A stretch of DNA of 64,000 nt from Larix kaempferi (GCA_027924585.1 BSBM01000712.1:2428001-2492000), one strand, 5' to 3'. Numbered from the stretch's first letter, positions 10,825 through 22,613 are shown. Notes: generated by a model from the letters alone, not told the origin. A program made the numbers and translations.

Positions 10825-13800
10825 CTAATCAACAAATAGGTGAGGGAATTGCTCCCTCACTTTCTCCTTCTCGATCCACTTGGCTTTGCTTGGATGAGTG
10901 CCTTTGATTCCCACTCGAAGATACTCAACATCACCTCTGCGAGAAGTCCTTGTCCTTCTGTCCAAGATGACATCTTCTTTTAGCTCATCCATGTACTCAG
11001 GAGCAAATTCATCAACTGATGGCAATGAGACATTCTCCCTTTCATCCATGATCATGGGAGGCTCATAGAGTTTCAGGTTCTCCACATTCACCACTGAGTA
11101 GATCTGCATGTATGGCGGCAACTCTAAGCGAAAGGCATTCATCCCAATCTTCTCCAAGATGGTGAAGGGACCATATCTAATGGGCTTGAGCTTCTTGCCT
11201 TCTCCTTTCATCCTCTCCTTGCTGATGTGAAGCCACACTTGATCTCCTACCCGAAAATGATGATCAACTCTATGCTTGTCATGGCGAGCCTTGTACTGGG
11301 CTTGACTCTTCTCCAACTGCTCTTGCACTGCTTGATGTACCTGTTGAACTCTCTGAATGAACCTGCGGGCGTTGTCTTCATCCTTGGAAGTGCTTGAGTC
11401 AACCTCTCTCCCATAAGTCAATTCCAATGGAGTCTTTGGCAAGTACCCAAAGCATGTCTCAAATGGCGAGCTCTGAGTGGAAGAATGCATAGCCCTGTTG
11501 TAGGCATGCTGCACATACTGGATCTGTTCATCCCATAACTTAGGATGCTTGTTGCAATAGCCTCGAAGCAAATGTACAACTGTCCTGTTGACTACCTATG
11601 TCTGTCCGTCGGTCTGTGGATGGAAATCGGTGCTCCTCTTTAGCTTGGTGTCCATCATACACCATAATTTTGTCCAAAACTCTCCAAGGAATCAGGAGTC
11701 TCGATCCGAGATAATGGACGTAGGGAGTCCAAAGTGAACCCATACATGCTGAAAGAAAAGAGAAGCAGCCTGCCTTGCAGTGACCTACTTTTTACATGGC
11801 ATAAGAATGAACATCTTGCTAAACCTATCCACGACCACATACAAGTAGTCATGACCCCTCCTAGACATAGGAAAACCCCCCACAAAATCCATGGAAATGC
11901 TTTCCCAAGGATGGGAAGGAACAGGAAGTGGTGAGTACAGCCCCAATTTTCTATTAGTGGGATTACAAGTAGAGCACATCACACACCCCTTTACATATTT
12001 TGTAACAATGTCTTTCATGCGAGGCAAATACACAAGTCTTTGCAAATGAGCCAAAGTCTTACCTACCCCAAAATGCCCTGATACAAGAGAAGTATGAGCT
12101 TCTCGTATTACATGGACTCTTTCACTGATAGGAACACATAACTTGCCCAAATGATAGAGCAACTTTCCCTGCAAATAGTAGTCTTCCACCTGTGTGCCAT
12201 TGGTTAGCTTCTCATAAATCTCCTTGAAATCATCATCAGTAGCATACTGCTCAATATAACTTTCATGGGACAAAGAAGCATTTTTCAAAACAATAGATGC
12301 AACAATAGGAGGTCTAGAGAGCATATCTGCCACTTTGTTACTAGTACCCTTCTTGTACTTGATCACTAGATGGAATTATTGAAGGAATCCCATCCACCTG
12401 AAATGCCGAGCTTGCTGGAGATTAGTCTGGGACTGGAGATACTGCAAGGGCTAATGATCGGCATGGATGATCATCTCCTTACCCATCAAGTAGTGCTTCC
12501 ACTTCTTGACACTCTGAACCAAAGCATACAACTCTTTGTCATAGGTGGGGTAGTTGATCACTGCTTGAGTAAAAGTCTCTGAATGGTAGCAAATAGGCTT
12601 GCGGTGCTGCATCAATACTGCCCCCATGGCATATCCACTGGCATCTGTCTCTATCTCAAATGGCTGCTGCAAATCAGGCAAGGCTAGGACTGGGGCGGTG
12701 CTGATATTTCCCTTCAATGTGTCGAAGGCTTTCTGCTGCTTTCCTCCCCACTGGAAGGATTTCTTTACACTTGTTAAGGCATGCAAAGGAGATGCTATGT
12801 ATGAGAAGTTCTGAATGAACCTCCTCCAATATTGAACAGCTCCTAAAAAGCTTCTCACTTCAGTAGCGTTAGTAGGCTTAGGCCAATTGACAATTACATC
12901 AACTTTTGAAGGATCAATTTTTAAATTTCCACCCCCTACAATATGACCCAAGTAAACTAATGAAGTTTTGCCAAATTCACACTTTGAAAATTTTACATAC
13001 AATTTCTCCTTTTTCAAAGTATCTAATACTTGCTTTACATGCCCCACATGTGCTTCCCAAGTTTTGCTAAAGACCAATATATCATCTAAGTATACAATGA
13101 CAAAATCATCTAAGAATGGCCGGAAAACATCATTCATTACCCGCATAAAGGTTGCAGGTGCATTGCAAAGCCCAAAGGGCATCACCAACCACTCAAATAG
13201 ACCTTGCTTGGTCTTGAAGGCCATCTTCCACGCATCACTTTCTGCAATTCTGATCTGGTGGTAGCCACTGCGCAAATCCAACTTGGTAAAGAACACAACA
13301 TCTTTCAACTGGTCGAGCAAGTCATCTATGCGAGGAAGCGGGTATCGATTCTTGATCGTGATCTTGTTGAGAGCCCGATAGTCAACGCACATCCTCCATG
13401 TGCCATCTTTCTTCATCACCAACACAATCGGTGAACCACATGGAGAGGAGCTGGGTCTTATCACTCCTTGGTCCAACAAGTCTTGAACCTGCTTCTTAAT
13501 CTCTGCCATTTCAACTGCGGACAACCTGTACATGCCCACATTAGGAAGAGGGGCATCCTGCTGGAGATGGATCTCATGCTGAATCTCCCTTTTGGGAGGC
13601 AAACCTGTAGGTTCCTGAAATATTTCATCATAGTTAGCCACAATATCATTCATAGCCTTTTTATGAGAAGGATCACAACCTTTGAAAGCATCGGATGCCT
13701 CAGCATCTTTTTCTCTCACAACCATGAGCATGTATCTCTTATTAGTGTTGATGAGCCGTTTCATCTGTCCTGCACTAACCAGAGTGGTGTTAGCCTTCAT

Positions 13801-14193
13801 ACTGTGAGCTCTCACAATGTACTCCACCCCGTTTTTGGTGAGATGGTACTTGTTCTCATGACGGAAGAACACTGCTTTTCGATCATACAACTATGGGCTT
13901 CCCAATACGATACCGCAGATGTCAAGAGGAACAACATCTAAGTCCACCTCATTGATCAAATTTGAAGCAATAGAAAACCTTAACCTGCATTGCTTAGTCA
14001 CCTGCAACTTAGCATTATCACATACCCATCCAAGAGGATAAGGCTTGGGGTGAGGTTTAGTCTGTATGCCCAACTTCTTAACAACTGATTCTGCGATCAA
14101 ATTTACTTGAGAACCCGGATCAAATAATGTTTCAATCTTTGTATGCTTAGACGCAACTCTGATGTGAAACAACTCACTTCTTCTTTTATCATT
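10825..14193 (-). pseudogene. pol: Gypsy-1 pol (PR-RT-RNase H-IN), nonsense-riddled
   Basis: In the same frame as gag. Protease core FDPGSQVNLI (about 14110-14140), DPGS in place of the usual D(S/T)GA. Reverse transcriptase with DYRALNKITIKNRYPLPRID and catalytic YLDDILVFS (near 13080). RNase H with ETDASGYAMGAVLMQ (near 12640). Integrase with an HHCC finger ending CVMCSTC (near 11975) and SMDFVGG. The C-terminus (about 10830-10960) is chromodomain-like. Stops lie at 13891-13893, 12451-12453, 12376-12378, 11785-11787, 11692-11694 and 11596-11598. The last replaces the catalytic glutamate of the integrase in the DGQT(E) motif. No frameshift is seen. The product would reverse-transcribe and integrate the element if intact. 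Confidence 0.92.
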
Positions 14194-15468
14194 TCATTTA
14201 GAAACATGAGTAGAACTTGAACCAGTATGAGGAGTTTTGTTACCTTGCATTCCCATGGCTGTAATCATGGTTTCGTCACCTGAGTCGGAACCCAAATCTC
14301 GTTGCGCTGTTGCAACGGTCTTTTTCTTCTTTTTGCCTCCATAATGATTTGGCCTTTGTTCAGGATGCAACTTCCAACAACTTTCTTCATCATGCCCATC
14401 AGTATCGCAATGGTTGCAATGGGGCTTTCCTCCTTCCTTCTTGGCAGTAGCTGTCTTCTTGCTCTTGTCTTTTTTCTTGAACTTGTGGTGGTTGTTGGGC
14501 TTGAAAGGCTTCTTCTGATGGTCTTCTTGCAAATGCTTCCCCCTGTTCTCAAGATGAGTAGCCTGAACACTTGCTTCATCCACACTAGTAGGATTCAACA
14601 ACAAAAAAGTATGGCGTAGATAATGATGAAGAGCACCAATGTACTTCAAAAGAGTGCCAGGAGAATCTAAAGCAATATTCAATTCTAAAGGTTTCTTTCT
14701 AAATTCTTCAGTAAAACTCTGAACACTCTGACCCTTGCCTTGTCTAAAACTTTGCCAATCCATCATTGCCTTCTGAACATAATCCAACGGATAAGATTTC
14801 TTACGTAAAGCAGAAATAAAAGCAGACCACGATGAGAGAAGATTACCCATTTGTTTGCTACCTTGCTGAAGCTTGCTTTCCCACCATACAAGTGCGGTGC
14901 CTATCAGCCGAAGTGAAGCCAACTAAATCTTCACATCTTCTTCTTCAATCTGCTGGACTTGGCAATAGACCTCAATTTGCCTTATCCAATTGTTTAACTT
15001 CTCTGCATTCGCTTCCCCATTGAACATGGGCAAATCAAACTTCACATCGAGCTTCAATAAGGGCTTCTTTTTATGCTCTTTGTGAGGAACCTTGGAATGT
15101 TGAGAATGGGATGAGGAAGAAGCACTTGAACTTGTGCTTGAAGCTGAAGGTGAAGAGGGAGGCTCAGGAGGCTCTTCGCCACCTTCCCCTTGGTTAACTG
15201 AAGCGTTGCCTTCGTCCTTCACTTCTTTGTCTTCCTTCTTTACTTCACTGCCTTTTCTTTCTTTTGCCATGCGTTCTTCATAGTCTGCAAACAACTTGTC
15301 TACCTTGTCGGCCATCATATAGAAGACCTTGTGAAAGTTTGCCTCCATCTCGATGCGGGCATCATTAGCATCCATCTTCCTCCTTCGGTGTGCACGTCCG
15401 ATCTCGGAATTGTAAGGCTCTAATGTACCCTCACCAGCTTGCAGTTTAGCCCTCGTGAGCATCCACAC
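14194..15468 (-). pseudogene. gag: Gypsy-1 gag with internal stop codons
   Basis: Starts near the PBS. The N-terminal part holds a charged coiled-coil-like stretch and a Ser-rich linker. A retrotransposon Gag core follows (WIRQIEVYCQVQQIEEEDVK, then ALVWWESKLQQGSKQMG). A Lys-rich segment precedes the CCHC zinc knuckle CNHCDTDGHDEESC (near 14395). A TAG at 14923-14925 interrupts the Gag core and a TGA at 14194-14196 lies before the protease. Gag forms the cytoplasmic particle that packages the element RNA. Frame is continuous with pol. Confidence 0.9.
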
Positions 15469-15493
15469 TCACAATCCAACGTCAAATAGACCT

Positions 15494-15505
15494 GCTCTGA
15501 TACCA
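15494..15505 (-). other. Gypsy-1 primer-binding site
   Basis: Reverse complement TGGTATCAGAGC matches the initiator tRNA-Met type PBS, two bases inside the 5' LTR border. Confidence 0.92.
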
Positions 15506-15949
15506 CATAATCCGAAAACAAGATCTTTGCTACTCTATGACGTTAACATGAATTGCATAAAGAGTATGAATGAAGCTCACAAATCCATAAGAAGAGAACC
15601 AAACAGCATAGACAATACACACATAAAGACAACAAGTTGATAACGGAGTTCGTCCAGGATGGACTACGTCTCTGGGCCTGCTTCTCAATAGGAGGGCCTG
15701 ATCTATAATCTCAGCATAAAGGAAAAATACATGGCAATGATACAATGATACCTTGGCGACAATGGCCAGGAAGAGAACCGCTGCCCAAAACACAACAAGA
15801 CTGCTTCCAGCAACTCCGAAGCCTGAAGACAGTGTAAAACGAGTATAAACACTCATACCTTCCTCCTGCAGAGCTACGCAATCTCCCTTCTCTCCTTCAG
15901 CTACAAAGTCTCCACTCCAAAGCATGCTTGACAATGGAAAATGAGAGAG

Positions 15950-15958
15950 TTTATATAG
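15950..15958 (-). promoter_or_regulatory. TATA box of gypsy-1 5' LTR
   Basis: Minus strand reads CTATATAAA, the best TATA match in the LTR, conserved in the 3' LTR at 9682-9690. Transcription would start some 30 bases further left and proceed into gag. Confidence 0.6.
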
Positions 15959-16536
15959 GCTTGTATGGACTCCTCTCACATGATCCTCATGGTTTCTCAA
16001 GTTACAACAATTTTGCCTAAATAGGCATGTGGTTACAAACCTCCAAGTTTGGTTATCATGTGGTTGGGCTCTTTATTAACTAATAAACAAACATACTTAA
16101 AAAAAATACCTTTTTAAAATGGCGTATGGTTAAAACCATATAAACAAGAACAAACCCATTTTAAAATTTAACCCAAAGTTTTGTTATGCCACATGTAGTG
16201 GCGCTCCACCCTATGGCATGTAATCCATTGAAAGTTGTTTTAAAACCATGGTCTCCACCCCATATTAGGTGGCATGTAACACATGGTCTCCACCCCATAT
16301 TAAGCGCCATAACCAACATTTGTTAAGAGCATGTGGTAATCCATAACCAAATTTTGTTATGTGGTGACGCGTTGAATGGGTCATGAGCTCCACGTGACTT
16401 GTGGGTTGGAGTTGCAACAACTCCCCACGTACCTTGTCGTATTGGCAACCATGGCCTCGACCCCACTTTTTGTGTTATTATAAACTTTTCCAAGCTTAAA
16501 TAACATAATGTTAACCCACATACCAATAATCATAAG

Positions 16537-16592
16537 TAGCCCAAGTGGTGAAGGCGGAGCGCTTATACAAGAGAGGTCACGGGGTCAAACCC
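16537..16592 (+). other. tRNA-like A-box/B-box pair inside gypsy-1 5' LTR
   Basis: Same motif pair as at 10269-10324: TAGCCCAAGTGG at 16537-16548 and GGGTCAAACCC at 16582-16592. The core is unchanged between the LTRs although neighbouring bases differ. Confidence 0.4.
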
Positions 16593-17023
16593 CACGGAGG
16601 CCATAATCTTTGCCTTAGACATATTGGCCAATCCATGCTGCCACATGGCGGCCTAGGATTGGTCCACCTCATTCCCAGTCAGCATCCAGTCAACCGCCAA
16701 GTCACTATTTGTATTGCCACGTCACCATCCATACGTCCAGTCACCATATGCCAGCTTGGATCCGTACTGCCACATGTCACCTTGTGATTGGTCCGTACAC
16801 CTGCCATGTCACATTGTCCGTACTGTACGAATGCCACATGTCACCCTGTCAGTGGTGCCACGTGGCACCTCTTTTTGCCAATTTTCCCTGTTGACCTTAT
16901 AGGATAGAACGCGATAACTTTCTCATACGGAGTCCATTTGAGGTGAAATGAACGTCATTGGAATCATCTCGACAAGCCCTTCGATCTGGTGTTGGTTTTT
17001 CCTTCTTGGATCCTCCTGGATCA

Positions 17024-17028
17024 CCAAA
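17024..17028. repeat. Target-site duplication CCAAA (right) of gypsy-1
   Basis: Perfect partner of 9235-9239. Confidence 0.92.
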
Positions 17029-19179
17029 GGTGGCACCACCCACCAGATGATTCTGTTAGCTGCAATTCACTGGGATGCACCAACACTCCAACAAATATAT
17101 ATTTACAAATGATATATCATACTTTTCTTAATTCTTAAAATTAAATACATCATCAAACAAGAAACCCTTGTTTGTTTCCAGAATCACTGAAGCTCAGAGC
17201 TTCAACACTATCTCAGATCCTCAATTTTTCCACAGGCACATCATCATTATGTTCATCAACCTCTCATTCTGTCATCTCTGCTCAGCAACTTGTCACAGTC
17301 ATGTCATCAATTTATCCATAGTCATGTTATTATCAAGTCAAACTGATCATCATGTCACTCTATCTATCATAAACCTATCCACTGTCTTTTCATTGTGTCA
17401 CCAATCATATCAATGTCCTCAATGTCTGCTCATATCCACGAAGTCTACTCATAAAAGAAATACTTCAAGACATCCTTACACCTATTGTTTCTATACTCCC
17501 CATAATCTCGAATTTCTTCAGATCATATACTCAAATTCTAAATATCAATGTAACCTCTTTACTGTTGCTTCCTTGGACTTCCCTTCACACCTAAAAATCA
17601 GAAGAATAAAAGACATACAAACTTATCTTCTGTTGTTGTTGCCCTTAGTTTTTCATATACCCGAAAATCAAAACTAGTATCCGACCAATAAATATCTTAC
17701 TTCATCTTTGGATGTATATGCTACCTGGATAACTCAGAGCTCAACCATATCCCATATTCTCTAGTCCACCACTGCGTCTCCCTCAGTAAGCCCACCTGAG
17801 ACCAGAACTATATCTTCATGCTTACTCATCCAAATGAGACCGTGAGGCCTCTTATTTATACTTGTTTTTCATAATATTTTTTAAGGCCAACCTGTCATGA
17901 TTGATAAAGGAAATTTTATTTTTAATTATAATCTAAAGCCGACTTGTCTTTATGGACTTTTTAATTATAAAAATATTTTTGGAGAATATTAAGGAGACGA
18001 CTTTGCATTTGGTTATAACCTTGATTGAAATCTTCTTTTAGCAGATCTATATTTTCTTGTTTCACATAAATTGATCACGTTTCAAGTCACCTTTAACAAG
18101 AGGATTCTTCTTTGTCACATTACCACTAACATAGTTCTTAGTGCGGTTCCACATGATCAGAAAGAGCACGAAGACCAAGTAAGTGGAACCCAACCACGAA
18201 TTTGTGGGATTAAGACCCAAAGGCACCATATGCAAGAGTTTCTAGGACTCTTTGAAGGTTATCATATGAATTTCAATCAAGATGAATCTAGATGTTTTCC
18301 ATGGACTCCAAGCCCATCGTCAATTGGTAGAGTGGACCATCACCAAGGGTTCCATGGCCCCATCATACCACAAATGACCACAGAATGGGTCATTTGACCC
18401 ATTTGGTGTTCCAATGCCCATATCAATCCATGTCATCAATATTTGTCACTTCTTGTCATATCATCATCCTTTATCTTACCTTTGTCATCAATGACAACCT
18501 TGCTCATCAATCTCCCCCTTTTTCATTGATGGAAACCTTTTCAAGCACTCTCCCCCTTTGAAATTAATGACAAAGGGTCAAAGAATTGTCCATCAAGGAC
18601 TTCACAATGCCCAAAAAAATGATTTTTGAATGCTTCTTTATTTGAATGCTCCCCCTGTCTGATATGCTGCTATACTTGTACTGAAATTGGGTTCGCTTTG
18701 CTTCTTGGATTTCCTTGAGAACTTGCTTCTTACTGTCACAGAAGTATGTTTTGACTAAGCAATATACTCCCCCTATGTCTGAGCATTTATCAAAAAGTTT
18801 TTGCTCAATTAGTGTCTACACCCTTTATCAATTAACACTCTAGTTCTGGATACTTTTGTCTTTGTCTGAAGCCTTCTTATTGCTTTGATTGTCTTGTGAA
18901 CCTCAAAAAAATAGGATTGAACAGTTTTACATACAAAATTGTCTTGTGCTGATCTCCCCCTTTGACTGTGAATTTAAGCACTTATTGATTTCCTCAAATT
19001 TGTCAATACATAGTCCTCAACAGTTTCAGACAGATTTATTCATTTTTCCAAGTCTTCATCTTACCTTAATCAATGGGGCTATCATAAATAGATAGTTTCT
19101 TCTACAACATTAGTTAAAAATGTGCATATACATCTGCCATACTTCATCACTTCTCATGCCATTATGCCTACGTGTACCT
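17029..19179. other. Unassigned repeat-like sequence, right part of the gypsy-1 host
   Basis: Continues the sequence broken at 9239. It includes several TCTCCCCCTTT-like blocks (about 18500-18960), which resemble sequence near LTRs of some plant copia elements. No RT or integrase was recognised. Open frames at 17168-17677 and 18071-18397 lack motifs. Possibly one large LTR or internal region of an old element. Confidence 0.4.
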
Positions 19180-19930
19180 TTACTACCCTTGCGTGCATTT
19201 TGAGGCCCCGCAGGAATTTTTTCAAATCCTGGCGTGCATTTTAATATACCTGGAGATCATTTTGCAAAGCTCTGCAGGAATTTTATGCTGTTTGCTGGCA
19301 TATCTTCACTGCCTGCGGGCATTCTTAAACTTGCTGCGGGCATTTTAAATGGACCTTTCCACTTGCTACGAGCATCTTCACCTCTGCAGACAGTTTTATT
19401 TCATATGAGGGCATTTACTTATGCCTGGTGGGAATTTCTCCTTTTCATGCATCCATTGCGGGCATATTTTCTTGATATGTGGACATAATGCCACTTAGGC
19501 CTGCAGACATTTTTGAGATCTACGTGCATTTCTTGATATTGTCTTCATACATGCGAGCATATTCTTAGTCAGTGTGGGAATTTATCCATTATTTCAAGAC
19601 CCTGTAGGAATCTACCTTCTTCAATGCGTGCATAAACTGAATCTAGCGGGAATTTACACTATATGTTGCGAGCAGTTTCTTCATTTTCTTCACTTCCTTG
19701 AAAGCTTGGCGGGAATTCTAGCAAATTTAATGTTTGCGGGCATTTTTCACTGTATCCCCTTAACATGGTCACATCTCCGGGCATGTTTGCACCCCCTTCA
19801 CAACCTCTGCGTGCATTTTAACCTTCATAAACTATGCTTGCCCTTTCTTTACAACCCCTGTGTGCATTTTAACCTTCAATAGAAAAGCTGATGACATGTT
19901 CTTTAAGGCCTGTGGGCATTCCTTGCTGGC
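19180..19930 (+). repeat. Degenerate array of GCGGGCATTTT-like motifs
   Basis: More than 20 loose copies of a motif like TGCGGGCATTTT / TGCAGGAATTTT / TGCGTGCATTTT, spaced irregularly by about 20-45 bases. Spacers are pyrimidine-rich and not conserved. It is not a simple tandem repeat; the motif is kept while spacers vary. No open frame explains it. Confidence 0.7.
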
Positions 19931-20558
19931 ATGGTTGGACATTTAATCACTTGATTGGGTATATTACTTCCACTTACTAACTATCTCAGCTTAGTTAGTT
20001 CCGCCCTTAATGCTGCTATAATAGATGTATCTAGTAAATTCATAAAAGGTAAGCATGCATCAATAGCATTCCTAAACATCATAACGTTGTTTTACTTTGA
20101 TAACCATACTGCTCCCCCTACCAACATGCATCTTTTTTTTTAGTCACACAAGCCAAATTTTTATTACCTCTGATTTTTTTTAATAAATTCATCCGTGCTT
20201 TATATTTGCTCTCCTTCTATCGATGTATACACTCACGATCTTAGGACCTGTCTTTTTGCTTGGAGTAGTCATTCTCCAAACTCCATGGACTCAAGGTGTA
20301 CTGAGGTTTTTTGAAAGACCTCAGTCTTGGCCTGCCATATGGAAACCACCTTTACTGCACTGATCAAATTCATTCATTGGACATTGGACCATCTATCCCT
20401 CCTTAATTTGGTTGCTTGCCACTTTGATTTGACTTCTAAATTGATGACATCATGCCTAACCTAATCGTAAGAGAAACCCTAACATCACTTAGAAGGACCT
20501 TCTAGGAGGTCTTTGAGAGGATATATGAACTAGTATATCCTTTATTGAGAGCGTTGTC
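19931..20558. other. Unassigned sequence
   Basis: No gene, RNA or repeat recognised between the motif array and the right direct repeat. Confidence 0.35.
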
Positions 20559-21130
20559 TTTATGGCACTTTGAGATCTATTTTGGTACGGTTTATCTAGG
20601 GTTTTTAAGCACACTTGTTTATGATGTCAAGGGTTTTTAAGGTTGTCTCTACTTGAGCTTTATTTGTTTTTTGGGTAAACAAGAAACACCCAACCTGTCC
20701 TTACTTAGCACTGTCCTTTATGAGGGTTTCTATAGCAATTTTGGTTCTCACTCCTTCACACATGCATGTCCATACTGCTGCTTGTTGTGGCTATGTTTTT
20801 TTCTGTGTTGACTGTCTTTGACTGTTTTGAGGGATACTTGGTGTGCTCGTTGATTTTTTGGGCATGATCTTGACTATGCCGTACCTCTTTGAGTGGTTGG
20901 TTCTTATGTCGTAATTGTATGTATTTTTTATCAACATTTATGGTCTCTCTCTCTCTCTCAAGTATGTTTATGCCCTTGACTAAGGGCCAGTTTGTTCCAG
21001 TTGTTGACTTCCCTCTGAGAGGTAATATTTGGACTGAAAGTTAAAATCTAAGTACATTAACGAAGGTTATTCCCATCATGTAATTAATTGGATGTGATTT
21101 TGTCATGTTTGTTCTGCGATTTTGCTACGT
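20559..21130 (+). repeat. Direct repeat, right copy
   Basis: Matches 7301-8157 in the same orientation but lacks the 307-bp block of the left copy. It runs almost to the first mini-exon of the right array (21151), whose acceptor site is missing at this junction. A (TC)n run lies near 20945-20962. Confidence 0.65.
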
Positions 21131-21150
21131 TGACTGTTTGAGGGATGTTT

Positions 21151-21778
21151 TGGCATGCTAGTGGAAAGCCACATGCTGCTTCCACGGTCTAGGGTTACCG
21201 TGGAAGGTCACAATCTATGCCTCGTTAGGTAAATGTTAAATATAGTATATAAATATGACTACAATAACAAAATGTTTCGATTTTTTCAGTTAACATTCGA
21301 TTTTCACTGTTACCATTCGCTTTTTTTGTCTTATTGTGAATATTTCCATATGATAACATGCTTATTACATTGTGGAAGGGGTCTGCTCATGGACAAGGAG
21401 CAGAACATGTATCTTATCCTTCAGAGGTAAAAGTAAATATTATTGCAATGTCTCATTTTTGTTTATGTTACAATTATTGACTCAACTAAATATGACTACA
21501 ATAACTAGAAACTCCAACCCCAGAAGATTTCCATGTGACAACATGCTTATTACACTGTGGTAGGGGTCTTCCCATGATTGTCACGGAACAAAATGCATGT
21601 CCTATACTTCCGAGGTAAAAATAAATATTATTTCAATATCTCTTTTTTTATTATGTTACAATTATTTTCATAATGTTTATTTATTGATTTATTGTGTCAG
21701 GGTGGCGCCAATGGAAAGGCACCTCCTGATTCCATGGTCCAAGGTGACCATGGAAGGTCACACTTTGTGCCCCGCCAT
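21151..21778 (+). pseudogene. Mini-exon unit 1 (A1-B1-B2-A2) of the SET-gene relic
   Basis: Four mini-exons: A1 21151-21228 (78 nt, two internal stops, acceptor lost at the junction), B1 21379-21426 (48 nt, GSAHGQGAEHVSYPSE), B2 21564-21614 (51 nt, after GGTAG), A2 21701-21778 (78 nt, open, after GTGTCAG). Donors are GTAAATG or GTAAGTG for A exons and GTAAAAGT or GTAAAAAT for B exons. All lengths are multiples of three in phase 0, so any exon could be skipped without changing frame. Introns are also conserved between copies. The whole unit recurs at 21975-22613. Confidence 0.68.
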
Positions 21779-21974
21779 GTAAGTGTTAAATATAATAACT
21801 AAATGTTTCGATTTTTATGTTAACATTTGATTTCCACCGTTGAAATTGGTTTTTTTCGTGCTTATTATGAATATTTCCATGTGATAACATGCTTATTACA
21901 TTGTTATTCTTATCTCATTTTTGTTTATGTTACAATTATTGACTCAAATTTTATTCATTGATTTATCTTGTCAA

Positions 21975-22613
21975 GGTGGCGGCAGTGGAAATCTACATGC
22001 TTCTTCCACGATCCAAGGTGACGGTGGAAGTTCACAAGCTATGCCTCGTCAGGTAAATGTTAAATATAGTAAATAAATATGACTACAATAACTAAATATT
22101 TCGATTTTTTTCGTTAACATTCGATTTTCATGTTACAATTCGCTTTTTTTGTGTTTATTGTGAATATTTCCATATGATAACATGCTTACTACACTGTGGC
22201 ATCGATCTACTCATCGACATGGAGCAGAACATGTATATTCTCCTTCAGAGGTAAAATTAAATATTATTGCAATATCTCATTTTTGTTTATGTTACAATTA
22301 TCGACTCAACTAAATATAGTAACTAAATATGACTACAATAACTAGAAAATCCAACCCTAGAAGATTTCCATGTGACAACATGCCTATTACACGGTGGTAG
22401 GGGTGCCCATGATCGTCATGGAACGGAACGCGTGTCCTCTACTTCTGAGGTAAAAATAAATATTATTGCAATATCTCATTTTTTATTATGTTACAATTTT
22501 TTTCATAACGCTTATTTATTGATTTATTGTGTCAGGGTGGCGCTAGTGGAAAGGCACCTGTTGCTTCCATGGTCCAGGGTGACAGTGGAAGGTCACACTC
22601 TGTGCCCCGTCAG
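21975..22613 (+). pseudogene. Mini-exon unit 2 (A3-B3-B4-A4) of the SET-gene relic
   Basis: Second copy of the four-exon unit, offset by about 825-835 bp. A3 21975-22052 (78 nt, open, acceptor AG changed to AA at 21973-21974, or shifted one base). B3 22203-22250 (48 nt, acceptor lost). B4 22401-22449 (49 nt, a 2-nt deletion breaks the frame). A4 22536-22613 (78 nt, open, intact GTGTCAG acceptor and CAG/GTAAGTG donor). Decay at single splice sites shows the array is no longer under full constraint. Confidence 0.68.

Larger units (their letters stand above)
9240..17023 (-). mobile_element. Gypsy-1: complete Ty3/gypsy retrotransposon with LTRs and TSD
   Basis: A 7784-bp element. Order on the minus strand: 5' LTR (15508-17023), PBS (15494-15505), Gag-Pol in one frame (15468 down to 10825), polypurine tract (10784-10795), 3' LTR (9240-10783). 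Domain order gag-PR-RT-RH-IN is that of Ty3/gypsy, and a chromodomain-like C-terminus suggests a chromovirus. The LTRs differ by roughly 35 substitutions by eye plus one 28-bp deletion in the right copy, which accounts for the length difference of 1544 versus 1516. The coding frame has eight in-frame stops, so it cannot make full-length protein. Confidence 0.95.
15508..17023 (-). mobile_element. Gypsy-1 5' LTR
   Basis: 1516 bp, TAATCC (the terminal TG decayed to TA) to GGATCA on the plus strand. About 98 percent identical to the left LTR by eye, with many C/T and G/A differences, plus a 28-bp deletion near 16999 between T runs. The promoter driving gag-pol should lie here. Confidence 0.93.

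Noticed and set aside
17168-17677. 169-codon plus-strand open frame
   Set aside because: No recognisable domain, composition like surrounding pyrimidine-rich repeat, no splice or promoter context.
7301-21130. Direct repeats as LTRs of one large retrotransposon
   Set aside because: No TG...CA ends, PBS, PPT or TSD at the borders, and no pol other than gypsy-1, which has its own LTRs.
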